A stretch of 35,000 nucleotides of DNA from Eimeria necatrix (taxonomy: Eukaryota; Apicomplexa; Conoidasida; Eucoccidiorida; Eimeriidae). This document shows, piece after piece, positions 28,624-35,000 of the stretch (its first letter is position 1; every line of letters begins with the position of its first letter). The notes under the pieces are model-generated. The model was given only the letters and a program-made list of their open reading frames with translations, was not told the origin of the DNA and did not search any database. The stretch lies in NCBI RefSeq assembly GCF_000499385.1, contig NW_013654990.1:25743-60742 (forward strand). The letters run 5' to 3'. Both the position numbers and the translations under genes were made by a program.

Positions 28624-28701
<78 letters not shown>

Positions 28702-29096
28702 GGGGCCCCCGGTGCTGGGTGGTTGGCTACGAAGAGCTTATGGACGGGGCTTTGCCTGCGTGGCGCTCCTTAAGTGCTGTAAGGCCGCAGCACTGCAGCA
28801 GCAGCTTTTGCTGCTGCTTCTCTTGACTGCAGCAGCAGCTTTTGCTGCTGCTTCTCTTGACTGCAGCAGCAGCTTTTTGCCATTTAAGAATTTTGTTTTA
28901 TTATTTTCGTTTTCCCCTCTCTTGAGCTGCCTCTTGGTTGCTTTGTTGGCAGCAGCAGCAGCAGCTGCTGCTGCCGCTGCTGCTGCTGCTGCTGCTGCTG
29001 TCGTTGCTGCTGCTGCTGCTTCAGCGCTGGTTACTGGCGTGGTGCTCTGCAGCTGCTGCTTGTGCAGCAGCAGCAACGGCAGCAACAGCTGCAGGA

Positions 29097-29151
<55 letters not shown>

Positions 29152-29333
29152 CAGCGCTAGTTGCTGTGCTGCTGCTGCTGGCTGTTCTGTTTGCTGCAGG
29201 CCTCTCGCAATTTGCTGCAGAGTGCCGCGGGGATTTCCACTTGGCTTTCTTTTCTTCGCCTCGTCGACTTTGCGCAAACTGCTGCTCTTTTGCCGCGGCT
29301 GCTGCAGGAGCTCTCGCGAAAAAGATGTACTCA

Positions 29334-29372
<39 letters not shown>

Positions 29373-29503
29373 GCTGCTGCTGCCAGGGTGCTGCTTGCGC
29401 TGCTGCTCCTGCTCTTTCTGCTGCCGCTGCCGCCAGGCTGTTGCTTCTGCTGCTGCTGCTGCTGCTGCCAGGCTGTTGCTTCTGCTGCTGCGGCTGCTGC
29501 TGC

Positions 29504-29534
<31 letters not shown>

Positions 29535-29719
29535 TTTGCTGCTGCTGCTGCTGCTGCTGCTGCAGCTGCGCATTGTGGGGCGGGGCTTGTGCGCGCAGGG
29601 GGCCAGGGCCAGTCGCTTCGGCAAAGGCTCGGAGAAGCCCTGAGGACTTTGCAGGGGCTGCGGGCGGAGCTGGAGGAGCAGCAGCAGCAGCTGGCGAAGA
29701 CTCGCTTCATCCGCAGCAG

Positions 29720-29774
<55 letters not shown>

Positions 29775-30392
29775 TGGGGAGCGAAGGAGAGGCTGGAGAA
29801 GATCACGAACTGCTATGTTTCCATTTCGAGGCTGGCAGGGGAAACGCATGCTGCTGCTGCTGGGCTGCTGCAGCAAGTGCGGAACGGCGAGCAGCTGCAG
29901 CAGCAGCTGCAGCAGCAGCAACTCCACTTTGCTGCTGCTCTCCGGAGAGTGGACTCCTTCGTGCACTCGCTGGAGCAGCTGCAGGCCCTCGCCAGCCAGG
30001 AGGAGCAGCAGCTGCAGCAGCTGCAGCAGCAGCAAAAGATCAAAGTTTGGAGTCTGATGGACCACTGGTCCACTGGGGAAGTCGAGATGCAGCAGCAGCT
30101 GCTGAAAACGGTGCTGCAGTTTGCTGCAGCAGACGCGAAGCACTTGGACGAGCTCAGGGACGCCTGGATCCAGGTGAGCCCTCTTTGCTGCTGCAGCAGC
30201 AACTGCAGCAGCAGCAGCAACGGCTGCTGCTGCTGCTGCTGCTGCTCTCCCCTTATTCTGCTGCCTTTGCTGCGTGTCCACTGACTGCTGCTGCTGCTGC
30301 TGCTGCAGCTCGCTTGCTTATGTTCTCTGCCGCCAAAGCCAGCAGCTGGAGAAGACGCCTCGCTGCAAGCAGCAGCAGCAGCTAGACCAGGT

Positions 30393-30424
<32 letters not shown>

Positions 30425-30529
30425 CAGTCCTGCTGCTGCCTTTTCTATGGAGCTGTCGATAGCAGAGAAGATCGGCTTCACTCAAGAGGAGGCTCCTCGC
30501 CTGCTTTTGCTCTGCTTGATGCTAGGTAC

Positions 30530-30585
<56 letters not shown>

Positions 30586-30721
30586 GGTAGGCGCAGCGCA
30601 GTTAGCAGCAAAGACTCCAGCAGCCTTTGCAGCTGCTGCTTCTTTTCTTTTCTTTTCAGAAGCAGATGAACTTGCGAGGTGGGTGCTGCTGTGGCTGGAC
30701 GCCTGCCTGCCAGCCGGCGCT

Positions 30722-30754
<33 letters not shown>

Positions 30755-30998
30755 GCAGCAGCAGAAGCAGCAGCAGGAGCAGCAGCACTGACAGCCAGCC
30801 CCAGCGCTGCAGACGAGCCGAACAGCAGCAGCAGCAGCAAAGCTTTTGCTGCAGCAGCTGCAGCAGCTCTTTCTTCTCCAGCAGCAGCAGCAGCAGCAGC
30901 AGCACAAGACGCTCCTCCTGAAGCAGCTGTATATACACCTGAGATATACGCGCTTCTGCGGCGCCGCCTGCTGCGGCTACGGGCCAGCAGCCACTTGC

Positions 30999-31041
<43 letters not shown>

Positions 31042-32146
31042 AAAGTTGACTCACAGGAGCGAATCTGCTGCTGCTGGCCTGCGGCAGCGCACTCGCAGCT
31101 GCGGCCAACGCAGCAGCAGCACTTCCTCCGTGGAAGAGCAGCAGCAGCAGCAGTGCGCCGCTGCTGCTGCTTCAGCTCCTGCTGCTCCTGCTGCTCCTGC
31201 TGCAGCAGCTGCTGCTGCACGGCCCCACTTAAACAGAAAAGAACACTCCCCAAGTAATCCTGTTGCTGCTGCTGGGATTTGTCCTTCTCCTCAGCGGCGC
31301 CGCTGCAGCACAGCTGCCAGCCCTGCTGCAGCAGCTGCTGCTGCAGGGGCTTCTGCTGCAGCAGCTGCTGCTGCAAGGACATCTGCTGCAGCAGCTGCTG
31401 CTGCAAGGACTTCTGCTGCAGCAGCTCACGCAGGCAGCATCATGCAAATCATCAAGCCCCTCCTCATTTCCGAAGAAGAGCTGCTGCTCGAGGGTCAAGT
31501 CAGGAGGCACGACCTGCTGCTGCAGCAGAGGCAGCAGCAGCACCAGCACAACTTGCTGCTGCAGCAGCAGCAGCACGACCTGCCTCTGCAGCAGAGGCAG
31601 CAGCAGCGCCAGCGCGATCTCCTGCTGCAGCAGACGCAGCAGCAGCACCAGCGCTGCCTTCTGCTGCAGCAGACGCAGCAGCAGCACCCGCGCGACCTGC
31701 TGCTGCAGCAGACGCAGCAGCAGCACCAGCATGATCTGCTGCTGCAGCAGAAGCAGCAGCAGCACAAGCGCATGCAGCTGCAGCAGGAGAGCACTTTGGC
31801 TGCTTCCGAGAAAGCTTTCCTTTGCGGCGCTTCTCGGCAGCAGCAGCGGTGGCTGGAAGCTGACGACGCAGAGGAAGCTTTGCTGCAGCAGCTGCTGCTG
31901 GAGCAGCAGAAGCACCAACGGCTGCAGCAGCAGCAGCGAGAGCAGCAGCAGCAGCAGCAGCAGCAGCTTTTAGCGCAGCTAGAGAGTGAAATGGCTCCTT
32001 CTGATTTGCCTTTTGCCCCCACCCCCAAGCAGCAGCAGCTGCTGGGGGAAGAGGAGGACATGGAAGAGCTGCTGCAGCAGCAGCTGCTTCTTGTGCAGCA
32101 GAAGCAGCAGCAGCTGCAGCAGCGGAGTATCCAGCTAAGGGCTACG

Positions 32147-32186
<40 letters not shown>

Positions 32187-32416
32187 TAGCGCAGGAGGGG
32201 CGCAGCAGCAGGCGGCTGACTTCTCCTTCAAGAAGACAGTTGTCCATGAGACGGAGGCAGCAGCTTGCTGGTGTCTTTGCTGCAGCGCGCCCCAAGAGCA
32301 GCAGCTGCAGCAGCAGCAGCAGCAGCAGGTCTCCCAGTTCGCCGGCTTCAGCAGCAGAGAGCAGCAGAGAGCTGTCGCCGCAGCAGCAAGCCAGACAGAA
32401 GCTGCGTCTACCCACT

Positions 32417-32449
<33 letters not shown>

Positions 32450-32526
32450 AGAAGCAGCAGGCATGGGCCACGTAAAGGCGATGATGCCGAAGGTCATTCT
32501 AATTCCTTCGAGCAGCAGCAGAACCC

Positions 32527-32563
<37 letters not shown>

Positions 32564-32693
32564 GCCGACAGGAGTCCGAAGAATGCCCACCAAAAGAAGG
32601 CGCAACAGCAGCAGCAGCAGCAGCAGCACCCGCAGCAAGCCTGTGGGCAGTTTACTGCGTTGGAGCTGTAAGATTCCAGCCTGCTGCACTTCT

Positions 32694-32731
<38 letters not shown>

Positions 32732-33188
32732 GATTGCATTCGCTGCTTGAGTGCTTGCTGCTGCTGCGATTTGCTGCTGCTCAGGACGCTGCAGCGCATC
32801 TTTGGGGTGCCTGCAGCAGACCCGGAGGGCCACGAGGAAGATAGTGCTGCTGCTGCTGCCAGTGCAGCACTTGCAGCAGCAGCTGCTGCTGCTGCTGTGA
32901 GAGCAACAGCAGGGCAGCAGCAGCAAATGGGAGTGTCCATGGAGAAGCGCAGAGCCCTGGCTGAAAGGCTGAGAAGACTGGCTGAGGAGCTTCAAGGCGA
33001 AGAGGGTCTTCAGCAGCAGCAGCAGCAGCAAGAGCAGCAGCAGCAGCAGCCGCAGCAAGAGCAGCAGCAGCCGCCAGAGCAGCAGCAGCAGCAGCAAGAG
33101 CAGCAGCAGCAGCAGCAGGTGCCTTCAAGTGCCATTCTGCAAGGAAGCAACGCTCTTGATCCCCTTGATTGCAAGGGCAGCAGCAATG

Positions 33189-33233
<45 letters not shown>

Positions 33234-33956
33234 CAGCTGAGGATGAGTTTCCTCTTTCCTCACGAAAGCAGCAGCAGCGTGAAGGGCAAGATGGCGGGGA
33301 CAGCGGCTCTTCTCTATCTAAGGCCCAAAATTCAAAGACAGCAGCAGCAGCAGCAGCAGCAACAGAAGCCGCAGCAGCAGTAGCAACACCAGCAGCAGCA
33401 GCAGCAGCAGCAGCAGTAGCAACTCCAGCAGCAGCAGCAGCAAGAAAAGCATCACGTTCTGCAGCTTGCCTCCGACAGCCGAGCAGCAGCCAAGGCAAGG
33501 CATTAGGCTTGTCTCAAGAGCGCCGAAGCAATCCTGCAGCAGAGGAAGCTGCAGCGAAACCAACAGCAACACCTATGGCCGTCGAGAATGAGCAGCAGCA
33601 AAAGGTCCTTGATGTGCTCGACGCTCTCATGAAGCAAATTGAGGCTTCGCAAGGTCTACCTGCTGCTGCTGCTGCTGCACCAGCAGCAGCAGCAGCAGCA
33701 GCAGCAACCGCATCAGCAGCAGCAGCAAAAGAAACTCAAAATGTCTCATCTTTTTTCCCCAACGAAGACCCAGAAGAAGTCGAAGATAAATGGCAGCAAG
33801 AGGGCCGCCTCAGCGCACAAGGCATTTTAGCAGCAGCAACAGAAGTTGCTGCTGCTGCTGCTGCTGCTGCTGCAGCAAAAGGCGCTCCAAAGGGGAACCG
33901 CCAGGGGGCTTTGAGGCAGGCGGCTGCGCCCAGGGGCTCTGCAGCAGCAGCAGCAC

Positions 33957-33991
<35 letters not shown>

Positions 33992-34096
33992 CTGCAGGAG
34001 AAGCAGCTTGTTCATTCTTCTGAATCACTTTTCTCAGAATGCTGCAGCTGCTGTGGCCAGCCCTCTCCTAGGCGGGAAGACTCTTTAGGTACTCCT

Positions 34097-34147
<51 letters not shown>

Positions 34148-34253
34148 CCAACTTCTGCTGCTGCCACAGCTTCTCGTCGCGGCCGCTCTGCGGGCATCCC
34201 CAAAAGGAGGCAGCACGACCCTTTTTCAGAAGCTGTGCTGCAGTTGCTGCACG

Positions 34254-34319
<66 letters not shown>

Positions 34320-34423
34320 TAGTGGCGAAGAAGAACCGTCTCGCAGTGGCCTCCAAAAGCAGTCAGCAGAAGCAGCCACCGCAGAAACAGACAGCTGCCG
34401 CTGCAGCTGCTGCTGCTGCTGCA

Positions 34424-34455
<32 letters not shown>

Positions 34456-34681
34456 TTCTTCCCCGAAGCGGCTGCCTTCACGAAGCTCAAGCCGGCTGCT
34501 GCTGTCGAAAGAAACCCCGGCAGCGGCCCCAGCCGCAGCAGAAGTCCAGGCAGCAGCAGCAGCTGCAACAGCAGCAGCAGCAGCAGCAGCAGCAACGGCG
34601 CCAGCAACTGCATCGGAAAAAGAAAGAAATGCATGCGAAGACGGAATAGTCGCAGACAGCGCAGGAGCAGATACGGCAGCA

Positions 34682-34716
<35 letters not shown>

Positions 34717-34776
34717 TGAGTCTTTCGCTCTCATGGAAGCGGCAGCAAGTGCAGCGCTCGCCTCTTTGTGTGACTC

Positions 34777-34812
<36 letters not shown>

Positions 34813-34878
34813 CGCAGAGGAGTTTCCAGTGCTACAGCCCCCTAGCGGATCGCCGTGTAGCTCTACACATTTGGTCGA

Positions 34879-34924
<46 letters not shown>

Positions 34925-35000
34925 ACAGATTTAATTGCTGCAGGAGCCCCTCAGCAGCTGGCGAGGGCGGAGGCAGCTGCAGCAAAAGTAGCAGCTGTAG
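28104..35000 (+). CDS. very large low-complexity protein, six exons, 3' end missing
   Basis: Unrecognised. Predicted exons 28104-28778, 29200-29326, 29566-30173, 30309-30525, 30660-32667 and 32785 to beyond the window edge join in frame at every junction, with donors GTAAGG, GTACTC, GTGAGC, GTACGC and GTAAGA. They give more than 1,900 residues. It starts MGNGGESCCCCS, which would suit N-myristoylation plus palmitoylation if that ATG is real. Non-repetitive parts are helical: ASRNLLQSAAGISTWLSFLR, SLRQRLGEALRTLQGLRAEL, a coiled-coil-like region after RLEKITNCYVSISRLAGE, SIAEKIGFTQEEAPRLLLL and EADELARWVLLWLDACL. These are separated by Ser, Ala and Gln runs and a 13-residue repeat (31505-31775). 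The last exon is mostly disordered, with Ala/Gln runs and basic patches. It has no catalytic motif I can name. A separate gene could start at Met 30447, but the phases favour one gene. Confidence 0.55.
28628..28700 (+). repeat. AGC tract coding for poly-Ser
   Basis: About 24 CAG/AGC units, read as Ser in the first exon of the large gene. Confidence 0.88.
28779..29199 (+). repeat. large-gene intron 1, CTG-rich
   Basis: Donor GTAAGG. It contains two near-identical copies of CAGCAGCAGCTTTTGCTGCTGCTT (about 28797 and 28830) and CTG tracts to 29152. The acceptor is TTCTGTTTGCTGCAG. Confidence 0.65.
29327..29565 (+). repeat. large-gene intron 2, CTG-packed
   Basis: Donor GTACTC, then CTG runs almost throughout, with the acceptor CAG directly after CTG units. 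The phase-1 junction gives RKRSAHCG. Confidence 0.6.
30526..30659 (+). repeat. large-gene intron 4, CAG-bearing exception
   Basis: Donor GTACGC is followed by about 18 CAG units, opposite in polarity to the other introns. A strong T/C tract (30640-30659) precedes the acceptor. If the donor were used after the CAG run instead (AG/GTAGGC), the next exon would be out of frame. Confidence 0.6.
31505..31775 (+). repeat. 39-bp minisatellite, 13-residue repeat
   Basis: About seven units, most of the type RDLLLQQTQQQHQ, with variable positions 1, 2, 8 and 13; one copy is shortened. The variation keeps the LLLQQ-QQQH frame. Confidence 0.88.
32668..32784 (+). repeat. large-gene intron 5, CTG-bearing
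   Basis: Donor GTAAGA overlaps an in-frame TAA (32669-32671) that would otherwise end the protein. CTG units lie at 32697-32731. Acceptor CTCAG joins G to complete a Leu codon (ALEL-TLQRIFG). Confidence 0.65.
34254..34320 (+). repeat. CAG tract coding for poly-Gln
   Basis: About 21 CAG units read as Gln between LLHDE and LVAKKNRLA in the last exon. Confidence 0.88.

Overview
The window looks like nuclear DNA of a coccidian apicomplexan, most likely an Eimeria species. Three signals support this. CAG/CTG/GCA trinucleotide tracts occur almost everywhere and, inside genes, become runs of Gln, Ala or Ser. There are many interstitial arrays of the telomere-type heptamer TTTAGGG/CCCTAAA. The recognisable genes are eukaryotic: an intron-rich R-SNARE, a Kazal inhibitor and a eukaryotic-type tRNA-Val. 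The species call is inference; no species-diagnostic gene is visible.

Layout. Bases 1 to about 12.0 kb are repeat-dominated: CAG islands, A/T simple repeat, AGCT tetranucleotide tracts with a 64-bp perfect palindrome, about 30 telomere-type arrays (densest at 5.16-7.07 kb), a 10-bp GC-rich repeat, a long TA run and a family of short GGTGTA..TACACC hairpins. No convincing gene lies here; the best candidate is an Ala/Glu-rich open frame on the minus strand at 7.07-8.61 kb. At 12.57-15.34 kb (minus) is a Gln-rich secreted or membrane-anchored protein with two Kazal domains. From 15.4 to 19.7 kb the DNA is mostly A/T-rich and intergenic, with one last telomere-type cluster at 17.9-18.16 kb. At 19.77-20.81 kb (plus) is a predicted secreted protein of unknown function.

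At 22.90-25.27 kb (plus) is an eight-exon longin R-SNARE gene of the VAMP7/VAMP72 type, whose exon phases all join correctly. A possible further gene at 25.38-25.86 kb is followed by 38-bp and 79-bp perfect palindromes and a tRNA-Val(UAC) gene on the minus strand. From about 28.1 kb to the window end, six phase-compatible plus-strand exons form one very large low-complexity protein that runs off the edge.

The most interesting general pattern is strand polarity of the trinucleotide repeat. Read on the coding strand, the predicted exons carry CAG (Gln/Ser/Ala) and the introns carry CTG, usually running into a CAG acceptor. In the repeat-rich part, CAG tracts stay open in all frames, whereas the heptamer arrays put stops in all six frames, so most long open frames here are bounded by heptamer arrays and need not be genes.
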